Assembly: GCA_946187345.1 (NCBI GenBank)
Contig: CAMHQD010000023.1
Location: 1-35,270, forward strand
Reading direction: 5' to 3'
DNA: 35,270 nt
From: an uncultured Porphyromonadaceae bacterium
GTDB lineage: Bacteria > Bacteroidota > Bacteroidia > Bacteroidales > Muribaculaceae
Of the stretch, positions 24,603-33,197 are shown one piece after another. Each line of letters begins with the position of its first letter. The first letter of the stretch is position 1. Made by a program: the position numbers and the translations under genes. A model generated the notes under the pieces. That model searched no databases. It was not told the origin of the DNA and saw nothing but the letters and a program-made list of their open reading frames with translations.

Positions 24603-25550
24603 TTAGAGTCTGAATTCCACGAGTCGGCCGTCGACAAAGTTCAGGTAACTGCCGCCCTCATAGAGCCACCGCTCGTGCAGGCCGCCGCGGTCGGGCACGG
24701 TCACGACGCGTGCCGGCGCACCGCGTGACAGTCGGCACTCACCCTTTGTCATGCCCTCGGCCAGTTCGCCGCGGGTGATGAGTGTCCAGATGGCATCGTT
24801 AATCTCACGGTGGCTCTGGCGGGGGTCGCTCTCGCTGAAGAGCGATCGCAAGTCCCTGCCTGGCATAATCATAGTGCCGTCGCTCATCCACAACATCGCC
24901 TTGGCGCCGTTGTCCTCAACAGTGAACAGCACTCGCAGTGGCAACACTTTGTTGCCCGGTTTCACCGCCGTGATTGTGACCGGAATGTATTGTCTGCCGC
25001 GAGCCATTTGGCCGTTTGTGGTGTCGTACCAGATTGGCGTCATCACCCAAAGCCGCTTGCCGCGCAGCATCGTGTCAACCGCCTTTACCATATCCAAGTC
25101 GATGAGTAATGGCACGCGGTAGGTTGGACCAAGCGCGTCAAGTGTTTTGCCGGTAGGGTAGTTGTACTCGTGCATGCCATCGGTGAAGCGTAGCGTCACG
25201 GCGTTGTTGCCCATGAGCGCATCGCCCGTGGTGTAGCCAATATATGTCATTGTGCGCCCTTCAAGGGCCACTGTGTCTATGTCAAATGTTGTCGGGCGAT
25301 TGAACAGCAGGCGCGCCTGGTTGTCAGTCACAATGAATTGCTTGTCGCGGGGCGTCCATGACGCGACACTGTCGTGTGACGCGACCAACGGCTTCGGGGC
25401 CGTTCGTTCGGCGCGCGACAAAGCCTGCTGCACATCGCCTGATGTCACAGGGGGCGTGCTCTCAACGCCAGTGAAGCAGCCGTTGAGGATTGTCGGCAGC
25501 GGCAGCATTGTCGCGCACGCTATCAGTATGCTCTTGAGATTTCGTGTCAT
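24603..25550 (-). CDS. Hypothetical lipoprotein downstream of TamB
   Basis: A 315-residue protein with a lipoprotein signal: basic start MTRNLKS, hydrophobic core, lipobox LNGC with the lipidated Cys at 25. The mature part is beta-rich (for example MTYIGYTTGDALMGNNAVTL, ITAVKPGNKVLPLRVLFTVE and FVDGRLVEFRL). No known domain is recognised. The start lies 89 bp inside the 3' end of tamB in another frame, so the two are translationally linked. A later in-frame ATG (25508) would destroy the signal peptide. Location is presumably the periplasmic face of an envelope membrane, with a role tied to TamB by context only. Confidence 0.8.
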   Translation of the reverse strand: MTRNLKSILIACATMLPLPTILNGCFTGVESTPPVTSGDVQQALSRAERTAPKPLVASHDSVASWTPRDKQFIVTDNQARLLFNRPTTFDIDTVALEGRTMTYIGYTTGDALMGNNAVTLRFTDGMHEYNYPTGKTLDALGPTYRVPLLIDLDMVKAVDTMLRGKRLWVMTPIWYDTTNGQMARGRQYIPVTITAVKPGNKVLPLRVLFTVEDNGAKAMLWMSDGTMIMPGRDLRSLFSESDPRQSHREINDAIWTLITRGELAEGMTKGECRLSRGAPARVVTVPDRGGLHERWLYEGGSYLNFVDGRLVEFRL

Positions 25551-28500
25551 TGCTTTTCGCTTTGGGTTTGCGGCGCAGGTGCAGCAGGTCCCACAAGTTG
25601 TTGAAGTCGTTTTTCCACACGATGCCCACGCCCTGGGTGGTGAGCGCGTTGCGCAAGTAGTAGTTCTGGTCGTTGAAGTGGTTGTAGGCCTTCAGTCGCA
25701 GTGTGCCGCGGGCATTGAGCAGATATTCGATGTCAAAGTCGCCGATGAAATTTGACATCTGTGTGTTGTAGGTGTTGTCGCGGTAGCCGAAGTTGCCGTT
25801 GAACAGCAGGCGGTTGTTGAGCAACTGGCTGGAGAGCGCGAGCTCCACCTCCACGTCGCTGAAGTCACCGCGCGCGCTGCGGAAGTTGGGCGATATTGTC
25901 CAGTTGTCGCTGATTTTGCCGAGCATTGACGACAGTTGCGATGAGATGGTGCTCGATGCCACGCTGGTGAGCTCATTGCCGGTGCGCTCGGTGTTTGTGT
26001 ACTCGGGCGTGTAGAAGCGGTTCAACGCCAGCAAGTAAATGATTTGCTGGTTCATCATCACGTCTGTGCCGATGATGGCCTTGATTTTGGCGATTGCGTC
26101 GGTGGTGAGTGTGGGGAACTCGAGGTCGAAGTCGATGTCTGGCTGGGACATCTGTCCTTGAGCCTTCAGCACGGCATGCACGGGAACGCTCGTGCGCTGA
26201 ATCTCCTTGTCATTGGCGAAACTCTGGTCAAGGTCCCGCAGATTGGCATTAGTGCTATAGACGGCGTTCAAGTCAATCGTGGCGGCATACGGGTCGCCCT
26301 GGAAAGTGATGCTGCTGCCGTCGCGGATGATAAAGTCCTTCACGATGATGTCTTGCAGGGTGAAGTTATAGTTGCCTTTCTGCAGCGTGTAAGTGCCGTA
26401 GATGTTCATCTCATCGTTGTTGTTGTACGTCAAGCGCATATTGCCGCTTCCCACGGCCTTGATTTGGTCTCCGCCAACCGGGTCCATCACGATGACAAGT
26501 TGCGCGTCGGGCGTGATGTCTCCCTGCAGGTCTATACTGAACGCTGTGGGAGGTCCGGCTGCCTTTGGCTGGGCCAGCGCCAAGTGCCGGCGAACGCTCT
26601 CGGGAACCGTGTCGGCCTCGGCTTCTCGTTTGATTGCGAGTTGCTCGTGGTTCTTGCTGCGGTAGGTGATGAATTTGTATTCGGTGGCATCCTTGCGGTT
26701 GCTCATGACAAACGTGAATTTGCTGCCCGGACGGCTGGTCATGTTCACCTTAATATCTACCGTGCCGGGGGCACCCGTGACAAATGCGGCTCCGTTGCAG
26801 TACACCGTGCCCCACCACACGGGATTGATACTCTCGTTGGTGTCATAGCATAGCAGGTTCTCGGCGTCAGTGACGCCAAAGTTGAACGTCGGCTCGTGGA
26901 AGTTCTCGTGGCGAAGCCATCCGTTCAGGCGGGCGGTGTGCCCCTCGCGGTCTAATATGGTGATGCCGTCAATGGCGATGAGGCCCGGCTCGATGTGCAC
27001 ATCCTCATTGCGGCACGAGTAACGCACGTTGGTGAAGTCGAGCAGGAAGTTGAGCGTGTCGGCATGAATGTCACCCTTGAGGTTGATGTCCTTGAAGGTG
27101 CCGTAGAGCGTCGCTTGTCCGCTGACGTGCCCTTGAACATCACGGGCGAAGGCTTTCATAAACGGCTTCATGAACGCTACATTCGCCTTGTGGGCGTCAA
27201 AGTCAAGCGATAACGAGTCTCCGCCAATATAGATCGCGCCATCGATGACCGATGTCGCGCCATTTTGCTGCTTGATGTCGGCGTGCAGCCCGACGGCTTT
27301 CTCATTGTGGCGCCACTGTGCCGTGATGTCGGCGTTGCCCATGTCGGCATCATTGTAACTGATGTGCTCGACGTGCAGGCCCGGCGTGTAGAGGTTCGGC
27401 GTGCCGCTAAAGACATCAGCGGCATAGAATTTGCCGGTTGCGCGGCCTCCAAAGTCAACATTGTTAATAGCCAGTGTGTCAAAGATATAATCGAGGCTCA
27501 TATCGCCAAGGTCAAGGCATAGCAAGTCCTCGGGGTCGTGTGAGATCACGCCATCGATGTTGACGTACTGGTCGTCGTGGTATCCATGCAGATTGTCAAT
27601 AGTGATGTGTCCCTTGTTGATTGTTACTGTGGCCGGGTCAATAGTCCACACTGTGTCGTTGAACGTCACGTGTGACGGTTTGATCGCAACCAGCCCGCCG
27701 ATAGCACCGTCATCGCCACGTTGCATGGTGGCATCAATGTTGAGTTCACCGCTATAGTCGCGGTCGCGTTGCATTGCCCATGAGAGAGTAGTGGCGGCCC
27801 GTCCATCATCTAAAGTCCCCTTGAGAGTTATGGGAATTTGTCCCTTCTTGTGTGGTAGGATAGTCGCGATTTTGAGGTCAAAGCCGCTCGTGCTGTCGGC
27901 ATCGAGAGTAACACGTGTCCCCTCAATCACACGCTTCCCCTGCAGGAGATATGGCACATTGACTGCCATGTGAGCCAAGCCCTCATGGTCATTGATTGTC
28001 ACCTCGATTTCGGCGGCGTCAAGTAGCGTTACCGGTAGGTTGAGCAGGCCGTAGAGCCGCTCGCTGGGTGTGACCCGCAGTCGCAGCCTCACGTCATCGG
28101 CGGTGTCGGCAAATGTTGGGCTTGTGAATAACTGTGGCAGGGCGCCGGCCAAATGCTGACGCACGGTGCCCACTAAGCCCTTGTAGGTGAAGTGGCCCTC
28201 GACAGTGCCGTTGGCAATGTCGCTGTCGATGGTGATAACGTGGCCGTTTCTCTCTTCGGTGACGGCTGTGACGTGTAGCGCGTCAAGAGCAAGAGGCTTT
28301 TTCCCGTCGCGCTCGAGCCGCACGCCCATCAGATTAAGGTCACCGGCAATATCGTCAATCGTGCTTCCTCCCACGTCGGCGCTTACTGCTCCGCTGAGCG
28401 TGCTGGACGCCCATTGCCGGTTGGGGAGTCCGGCCGGCAGTTTCAGCCGCTCGATATTAACATCGGCCTGTAGGGATTTTTCCTGTCCTTTGCTGTGGAA

Positions 28501-30075
28501 GTTTCCGTCGATAGAGAATGAGGCATTATCGCCATCAGCGCTAACGCCACCTTCCAGAGTGGCACCATTGAAGGTCAAGTCGGCATTGATGTTGTCATAC
28601 CGAGTGCCGTAGATGTCGATATGGTCAATGTTAGCCGAGAGTATTGCATTGTCAATTCCCGACATTGCGCTTCCCGCCTTTTTATTAGTCTTGATGTCAA
28701 AATCGGCATCTAACGCTATCTCGTTGAGTATGTCGGCTCGCGATAGCAGTTCACCAATCTTCACTCCCGGACTGATGATGTGCCCTTTGACGCTGTTTTT
28801 GTCTTTCACTTGGCCGTTTATGGAGACCTTGCCTAATTCGGTCGTGGCATCGGCCGTGAGGTCAAAGTCGCGCGTTGTGCCGTGGAGCGTGGTCTCGAGA
28901 GAAGTCTGTCCCAATCGGCTGATTATGTTGCTCACCTGCGGCTTGATGCTGGCGAAATTGCTGATGATGGGGAGTAGGCGTCGAGAGTCGGTTGTGATGT
29001 TAAGTCGCTCGATGTCAATGTTGGCATTGTCTAAACTGTTCGGGACCCCGTCTGGCGATGTGAGACTGCCGCGCGCGTCAATGGCAAGCGAGCGGTCGGC
29101 GGCTTCCACAGCAAGGTTGTCGAGTGTGATGCCACCGTGTCCATCGTGTGCGATGTCGAGAGCGACTCGCATGGGTGTGGTGAGTGATGACAGGCGGCGG
29201 TCAAATGGCGCGAAATCAGCCGGTGTGATTTTCACTTCATCGGCGAGGGTGAGCCTCACGGGTAGAGTCGGCAGATCTTTGCCGAGGGTCTTGAGTGAGG
29301 GATAGTGCAGGTCAAAAGTGTCAATGGCCACATGGCTGCGCGGCAAGTCAATGACAAGGTCGGTGACGTGCAACCGCGTGCTGTCGAGCGTGGCCGCAAG
29401 CGACAGGCGCTCCACCGTCAAGCCGTTGCGCTCGTTCAGAGCGATGCGCTTGACCTCAAACGCGAAGTCGTCATTCTTGATGCGTGGCAACAACACGTCG
29501 GCCCGCAAGTTCTCAATGGCTATATGGTTCGGGTCAAAAATGCCGTCCGGGCGGCGTGGCTCGCTAAGCACATCATAGGAGAGCCGTGCCTGCCGCAATA
29601 CCACGTTGCGTGCCTCCACGTTAAAGCGTTTTGGTGGACTGCCGGGCTTGGGCTTGAGCAGGTCAATGATGAATTGCGCGTTGAGGGGCGCGTCAGGTGT
29701 GTCACGGCGCACGGTGATGTCCACGCCAATCAGTTCGGCATATGACAGCATCACGCGGCCATCGGTGATTAACGGCCACAGGTCGATGCCGGCGCCAACG
29801 CGCGCGGCACGCAGCAGGTCGCCTCCCTCGCGGTCAGCGATAAGCAGGTCGCTGATGGCGACACGGGTGAACGGCTCGATGTCGAGCCTGCCGATTGTAA
29901 CCTCTGTACCCAGATATTTGCCGGCCTCGTCCTCCACCCGCGACTTCACTTTATCCTGTACAGACGGCAGCGACAGCAACACGTAGGCAAGCAAATAAAC
30001 GCCCACGGCGAGCACAATCCCTGTCACCAGGACTGCCCGCAGCACGTTATATACCTTCTTGCTCGCTGTCGCCAT
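25462..30075 (-). CDS. tamB: TamB-like translocation/assembly or lipid-transport protein
   Basis: A 1537-residue AsmA-like protein. One N-terminal TM helix (about 13-38, VLVTGIVLAVGVYLLAYVLL) anchors it in the inner membrane. The remainder is a very long series of beta strands, the hydrophobic-groove superhelix of the family. The conserved TamB C-terminal domain (DUF490) occupies about residues 1080-1490, including GSGNMRLTYNNNDEMNIYGT, YTLQKGNYNFTLQDIIVKDF and MLGKISDNWTI. In proteobacteria TamB works with the outer-membrane TamA and is now also linked to phospholipid transport. In Bacteroidetes it is usually encoded without a nearby tamA, as here. A short Ser/Asn-rich tail follows the domain. 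The lipoprotein gene overlaps its last 89 bp. Confidence 0.93.
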   Translation of the reverse strand: MATASKKVYNVLRAVLVTGIVLAVGVYLLAYVLLSLPSVQDKVKSRVEDEAGKYLGTEVTIGRLDIEPFTRVAISDLLIADREGGDLLRAARVGAGIDLWPLITDGRVMLSYAELIGVDITVRRDTPDAPLNAQFIIDLLKPKPGSPPKRFNVEARNVVLRQARLSYDVLSEPRRPDGIFDPNHIAIENLRADVLLPRIKNDDFAFEVKRIALNERNGLTVERLSLAATLDSTRLHVTDLVIDLPRSHVAIDTFDLHYPSLKTLGKDLPTLPVRLTLADEVKITPADFAPFDRRLSSLTTPMRVALDIAHDGHGGITLDNLAVEAADRSLAIDARGSLTSPDGVPNSLDNANIDIERLNITTDSRRLLPIISNFASIKPQVSNIISRLGQTSLETTLHGTTRDFDLTADATTELGKVSINGQVKDKNSVKGHIISPGVKIGELLSRADILNEIALDADFDIKTNKKAGSAMSGIDNAILSANIDHIDIYGTRYDNINADLTFNGATLEGGVSADGDNASFSIDGNFHSKGQEKSLQADVNIERLKLPAGLPNRQWASSTLSGAVSADVGGSTIDDIAGDLNLMGVRLERDGKKPLALDALHVTAVTEERNGHVITIDSDIANGTVEGHFTYKGLVGTVRQHLAGALPQLFTSPTFADTADDVRLRLRVTPSERLYGLLNLPVTLLDAAEIEVTINDHEGLAHMAVNVPYLLQGKRVIEGTRVTLDADSTSGFDLKIATILPHKKGQIPITLKGTLDDGRAATTLSWAMQRDRDYSGELNIDATMQRGDDGAIGGLVAIKPSHVTFNDTVWTIDPATVTINKGHITIDNLHGYHDDQYVNIDGVISHDPEDLLCLDLGDMSLDYIFDTLAINNVDFGGRATGKFYAADVFSGTPNLYTPGLHVEHISYNDADMGNADITAQWRHNEKAVGLHADIKQQNGATSVIDGAIYIGGDSLSLDFDAHKANVAFMKPFMKAFARDVQGHVSGQATLYGTFKDINLKGDIHADTLNFLLDFTNVRYSCRNEDVHIEPGLIAIDGITILDREGHTARLNGWLRHENFHEPTFNFGVTDAENLLCYDTNESINPVWWGTVYCNGAAFVTGAPGTVDIKVNMTSRPGSKFTFVMSNRKDATEYKFITYRSKNHEQLAIKREAEADTVPESVRRHLALAQPKAAGPPTAFSIDLQGDITPDAQLVIVMDPVGGDQIKAVGSGNMRLTYNNNDEMNIYGTYTLQKGNYNFTLQDIIVKDFIIRDGSSITFQGDPYAATIDLNAVYSTNANLRDLDQSFANDKEIQRTSVPVHAVLKAQGQMSQPDIDFDLEFPTLTTDAIAKIKAIIGTDVMMNQQIIYLLALNRFYTPEYTNTERTGNELTSVASSTISSQLSSMLGKISDNWTISPNFRSARGDFSDVEVELALSSQLLNNRLLFNGNFGYRDNTYNTQMSNFIGDFDIEYLLNARGTLRLKAYNHFNDQNYYLRNALTTQGVGIVWKNDFNNLWDLLHLRRKPKAKSNDTKSQEHTDSVRDNAAAADNPQRLLHWR

Positions 30076-30090
30076 TTAATTGCTGATTGT

Positions 30091-30132
30091 CGAGATTTTT
30101 CTAACAAATGGCAAAATTACAAAAAAATCTCG
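30091..30132 (-). promoter_or_regulatory. tamB promoter region framed by a 10-bp inverted repeat
   Basis: TAATTTTG (minus strand, 30119 to 30112) fits the -7 consensus about 37 bp before the tamB start. CGAGATTTTT (30091-30100) and AAAAATCTCG (30123-30132) form a perfect inverted repeat around it, which could be an operator. Confidence 0.5.
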
Positions 30133-30177
30133 GAAGACATTAAGGTCAGTAAAGACAATTTTCATTATCGGCTGAAA

Positions 30178-30957
30178 CTACCGGTGTGACATAATGAGTG
30201 TGGTGATCACGGCGAAGTGGTCGCTGAGTTTGTCGGGAAGCACACGAGTTTCCACGATCTGCCACCGCGACTTGGGTCGCGCGAGGATGTAGTCGATTTT
30301 TTTGCTTGGCGATTTGACGCTGAATGTAGGCTCAGGACCCGTGCAGTCAAGCCAGCAGGCTGTGAGTGACCGCATCGCGTCGTCGTCGGGTGTGGCGTTG
30401 AAGTCGCCGGCGATTATCGCGGGATACCTGGCGTGGGCGAAGAGCGCGTTGACAAATCGCGCCTGCTCCACACGGCTCAGACTGTCGAACGCCTCAAAGT
30501 GTGTGCCGGCGACAATAATCGTGTCACCGCCCGGCAAGACGAATGTGCCCTCAATCAGCACCCGCTGCTCTTTGGACGCGACCGGGTGTGGCAGTTTGTG
30601 GTTGCGCGCCTCGACGAACGGGTGGCGGGTGAGCAGGCCGATGCCGTAGAGGCCGCCACTGAACTCTATCGCCGGGCAGAACAGCCCTTGCATGCCGCTG
30701 TGGTAAGCGAGTTCGGTGATAAAGTCACGGCCGTTTTGATGCGGGCTGTTGCCGCGTCGTGTGCGGTGGTCAACCTCTTGCAGGGCCACGAAATCAGGCC
30801 GCTCGCGCTTAATCAACCCGGCAATCCGCTCAAGGGTCGCGTCGTGGCCGGCGTGCAGGTTGAACGTCATCACGCGCAGTGTGTCCGACGGCTGGGCGGC
30901 CACGCCAAGGCACGACAATGCTATTATCGCTATAATCAGCAGCAGTCTCGTTCTCAT
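30178..30957 (-). CDS. Secreted endonuclease/exonuclease/phosphatase-family protein
   Basis: A 259-residue protein from ATG 30957; a GTG at 30960 overlaps the upstream stop and would add one residue. A signal peptide (MRTRLLLIIAIIALSCLGVA) precedes an EEP fold with all core motifs: MTFNLHAG, VALQEVDHRT (metal Glu), GTHFEAFD (His), IAGDFNATPD (Asp/Asn), KKIDYILAR and LSDHFAVI (Asp/His). These metal-dependent phosphodiesterases cleave nucleic acids, phosphoinositides or sphingolipids. The substrate cannot be told from sequence; bacterial secreted members of this size are often annotated as sphingomyelinase or DNase-like. It is the last gene of the nadE unit. Confidence 0.9.
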   Translation of the reverse strand: MRTRLLLIIAIIALSCLGVAAQPSDTLRVMTFNLHAGHDATLERIAGLIKRERPDFVALQEVDHRTRRGNSPHQNGRDFITELAYHSGMQGLFCPAIEFSGGLYGIGLLTRHPFVEARNHKLPHPVASKEQRVLIEGTFVLPGGDTIIVAGTHFEAFDSLSRVEQARFVNALFAHARYPAIIAGDFNATPDDDAMRSLTACWLDCTGPEPTFSVKSPSKKIDYILARPKSRWQIVETRVLPDKLSDHFAVITTLIMSHR

Positions 30958-30959
30958 CA

Positions 30960-31718
30960 CTATGGAACGTAATGGACAAAGGGATTCGGGTCCTGCATAA
31001 AGGATTTCGGGTAGCCGTTTTCCTCAATGTCGCGAATTACCCACTTGCCGTTGTCAAGAGTGAGGAAGAAAGTGGCGTGGCCATCAACTTCCGACCTTTC
31101 ATCCGGCCCGTTGTAGTATCTTGTGAACTTCATCTTGCAGGAAGAACTTGTGACATCGGTGACAGCCTCTCCCTTGATGGTGGTATAACCCTCGGTGCAA
31201 TCTGTTTGCAGCAGGAAACAACTGTAGCCGACGACGCTGTTGCACGCCTTTTTATAGGCATTGGCGATTGACGTGGTGCCGTAGGTGATGAGCATCGTCT
31301 GGACACCTCGAGAGTTGAAGGTTTGCTCAATGTCGCGCATGAGGCTGTGCAACTTTTTGTTGTTTTCCTGCAGCAGAGCCAGCGCCTCGGCGGCCATGTC
31401 GTGATATTTGCCGGACGGGTATTTTTCCATAAACCGCTGCAACTCGGGGGCTTTGCTGTTGTTGTTGATTTGGTTCCAGTCGTCAATCTCCTGCCGCACG
31501 CTTTGCAGTGTGGCTCGGGCGGTGCCGCTCAGTTGGCCGTCCGGAAACTCGTCGAGGAAGCCCTGGATGGCGTTGATGTCATGGGTGTTCTCAACCGTTT
31601 TCCAGATCTGGAGTTCGCGCTCTGATTGCGAGATTGTGTAGCTCCACACTCCCAACGCGGCCACAGCGAGCACGAGAACGACGCAGGTGACAATAATAAT
31701 GAAATGAGTCTTGTTCAT
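30960..31718 (-). CDS. Membrane-anchored hypothetical protein
   Basis: A 252-residue protein with an uncleaved N-terminal helix (about 5-28, FIIIVTCVVLVLAVAALGVW). A helical repeat region (about 35-120) contains the recurring motif FLDEFPDGQLSGTARATL and FMEKYPSGKYHDMAAEAL, TPR-like pairs as found in envelope scaffold proteins. The C-terminal part (about 125-250) is mixed alpha/beta with several Cys (ACNS, YSCF, TDCTE, SSCKM) and the ending LDNGKWVIRDIEENGYPKSF, reminiscent of NTF2-like domains. Most of the protein should be periplasmic. Function unknown. It almost abuts the EEP gene and lies 36 bp after the M15 gene. Confidence 0.75.
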   Translation of the reverse strand: MNKTHFIIIVTCVVLVLAVAALGVWSYTISQSERELQIWKTVENTHDINAIQGFLDEFPDGQLSGTARATLQSVRQEIDDWNQINNNSKAPELQRFMEKYPSGKYHDMAAEALALLQENNKKLHSLMRDIEQTFNSRGVQTMLITYGTTSIANAYKKACNSVVGYSCFLLQTDCTEGYTTIKGEAVTDVTSSSCKMKFTRYYNGPDERSEVDGHATFFLTLDNGKWVIRDIEENGYPKSFMQDPNPFVHYVP

Positions 31719-31754
31719 CTTAAAATCATTTGTTTGTGGTCAGTAGTCGATATT

Positions 31755-32600
31755 TCAGCGTTGTAACAGCTCCGGACGATATTCGAAGTGCATCGTGTCG
31801 AAGTGATACCATCTGCCGCCCCATATAAAGCCGTGCTTCTCAAACACGCGCACGATTTCCATCGGGATGCGGTTCTTGTAGGAGATTTTTGCGAGCTCGT
31901 CTTTGCCCGGATTCGCCCACTGCCAGTAGTCGGAGTTGGCAACGTTGATATCGATTGTCATGCCGTAACTGTGGGCGCTCTGGCGGTTGGCGCCACGCAC
32001 CTTGCGCCAATAGAATGTTGACGACTGTCCGAAAAACCTGCGCAATTCTGGCTTGCCCTCAAGTTCGGCGGCGACTTTCTCTAATTGGCGGTTGGCGCCG
32101 TTAACGCTCGTGAAACGCAGGTTCTGTCCAAACCACTTGACCGTGACCAGATGTCGCGCCACTTCGGCGGCGTTGTGCCCGTACATCGCTTTGAACAGGG
32201 CCTCGCAGCGTCCGCGTCCCGCGTCGTTCAGGTAGCCCGGAGTCGCGGCCTCGGTGTCGTAAGTCATGGTGAACATGTCCTCGACATCACTGTCGTCAAG
32301 TTGCCTAACGAAGTCTTTCCGCTGTCCGTCGTCGTATATAATGCTCTCGCCGCCCACGATGATGCGGTTGTCACTATAGGTGATGCCCGCATCGGGATAG
32401 GCCGCCATGAGGCGTCGCGCGCCATCGGGGATGTCGGGTTTTTCGGGCTCGGCGGCTTTCGGCTCGGCGGAAGTCGTCCCGACGGTAGCGCCTGTGCCTG
32501 ATGTCTCCTGTTTCGCCGGCGTTCCGGCAGGCTTGCTCTCACATCCGTCCAGTGTGCAGGTGAGTGCCAATAATGTGATGGCCGATAATATTTTATTCAT
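31755..32600 (-). CDS. M15-family D-Ala-D-Ala carboxypeptidase-like lipoprotein
   Basis: A 281-residue lipoprotein (signal MNKILSAITLLALTCTLDGC, Cys 20), with a Thr/Pro/Glu/Ala-rich spacer (about 22-60). The C-terminal half carries the zinc-site pattern of peptidase family M15: SAHSYGMTIDIN (H210 and D217) and WYHFDTMHFEYRPELL (H271). GFIWGGRW before the last His is typical of VanY/M15C-like peptidases. It presumably trims peptidoglycan stem peptides at the envelope. Its start overlaps the end of the YARHG-like gene by 8 bp. Confidence 0.88.
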   Translation of the reverse strand: MNKILSAITLLALTCTLDGCESKPAGTPAKQETSGTGATVGTTSAEPKAAEPEKPDIPDGARRLMAAYPDAGITYSDNRIIVGGESIIYDDGQRKDFVRQLDDSDVEDMFTMTYDTEAATPGYLNDAGRGRCEALFKAMYGHNAAEVARHLVTVKWFGQNLRFTSVNGANRQLEKVAAELEGKPELRRFFGQSSTFYWRKVRGANRQSAHSYGMTIDINVANSDYWQWANPGKDELAKISYKNRIPMEIVRVFEKHGFIWGGRWYHFDTMHFEYRPELLQR

Positions 32601-33183
32601 ATTTCTTGATTAAGTTGATATTGTACAATTCCACCTGGCTCAGCTGCCGTGTGACATCAGTGTAGGTGGGGGAGTACCAGTCGTATTGTGTGTAGAACTC
32701 AATCAAGTCATCGCTCTTGAACTTGTAGTTGTGGGTGGCGAAGATGGCGTTGCGCATCAGTCGCAGCATCCTCGAGTCGTAGTTGTACAACTCCTCGCGC
32801 GTGAGGTACTGGGAGGTGAGCGTCGGTATCATTTGCTCAATGAAACGATGGTCGGCATCAAGCGTGTTGTCGTTAGCCATAGGGTAACTGTCATGCTCAA
32901 CAATCACGTCATGATCGCGGATATTCTCGTTGATTGAGGAGATCTGTTCGGAGACAGATTGGGAGTGACGGTAGATGAAAAATCCGCCCACGGCGAGCGC
33001 GGCCAGAGCCACGAGGGCCACGGCGGCTATTGCGATTGTCGTGGAATTATTGGATTGACTTTCGGGGCCGGAACTCATTGGCGCGCCTCCTTCATCCGGG
33101 ATGAAACTGGTGCCGCAGTGAGGGCATGCGGAGGCCTTGTCGGAAATCTGCCGTCCGCAGTTGGTGCAATAAATCAGTGCCAT
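32593..33183 (-). CDS. Zinc-ribbon membrane protein with YARHG-like domain
   Basis: A 196-residue protein. A cytoplasmic zinc ribbon (C6, C9, C20, C23) is followed by a Ser/Gly linker, one TM helix (about 49-71) and a periplasmic part. The C-terminus (about 132-196) matches the YARHG domain outline, LMRNAIFATHNYKFKSDDLI, DWYSPTYTDV and LSQVELYNINLIKKYE, with FATHN where YARHG normally stands. The YARHG domain is an extracellular module often found near peptidoglycan enzymes, and here the next gene is an M15 peptidase. It begins 14 bp after nadE ends and overlaps the M15 gene by 8 bp. Confidence 0.85.
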   Translation of the reverse strand: MALIYCTNCGRQISDKASACPHCGTSFIPDEGGAPMSSGPESQSNNSTTIAIAAVALVALAALAVGGFFIYRHSQSVSEQISSINENIRDHDVIVEHDSYPMANDNTLDADHRFIEQMIPTLTSQYLTREELYNYDSRMLRLMRNAIFATHNYKFKSDDLIEFYTQYDWYSPTYTDVTRQLSQVELYNINLIKKYE

Positions 33184-33197
33184 TTCGCTTTATTGGA

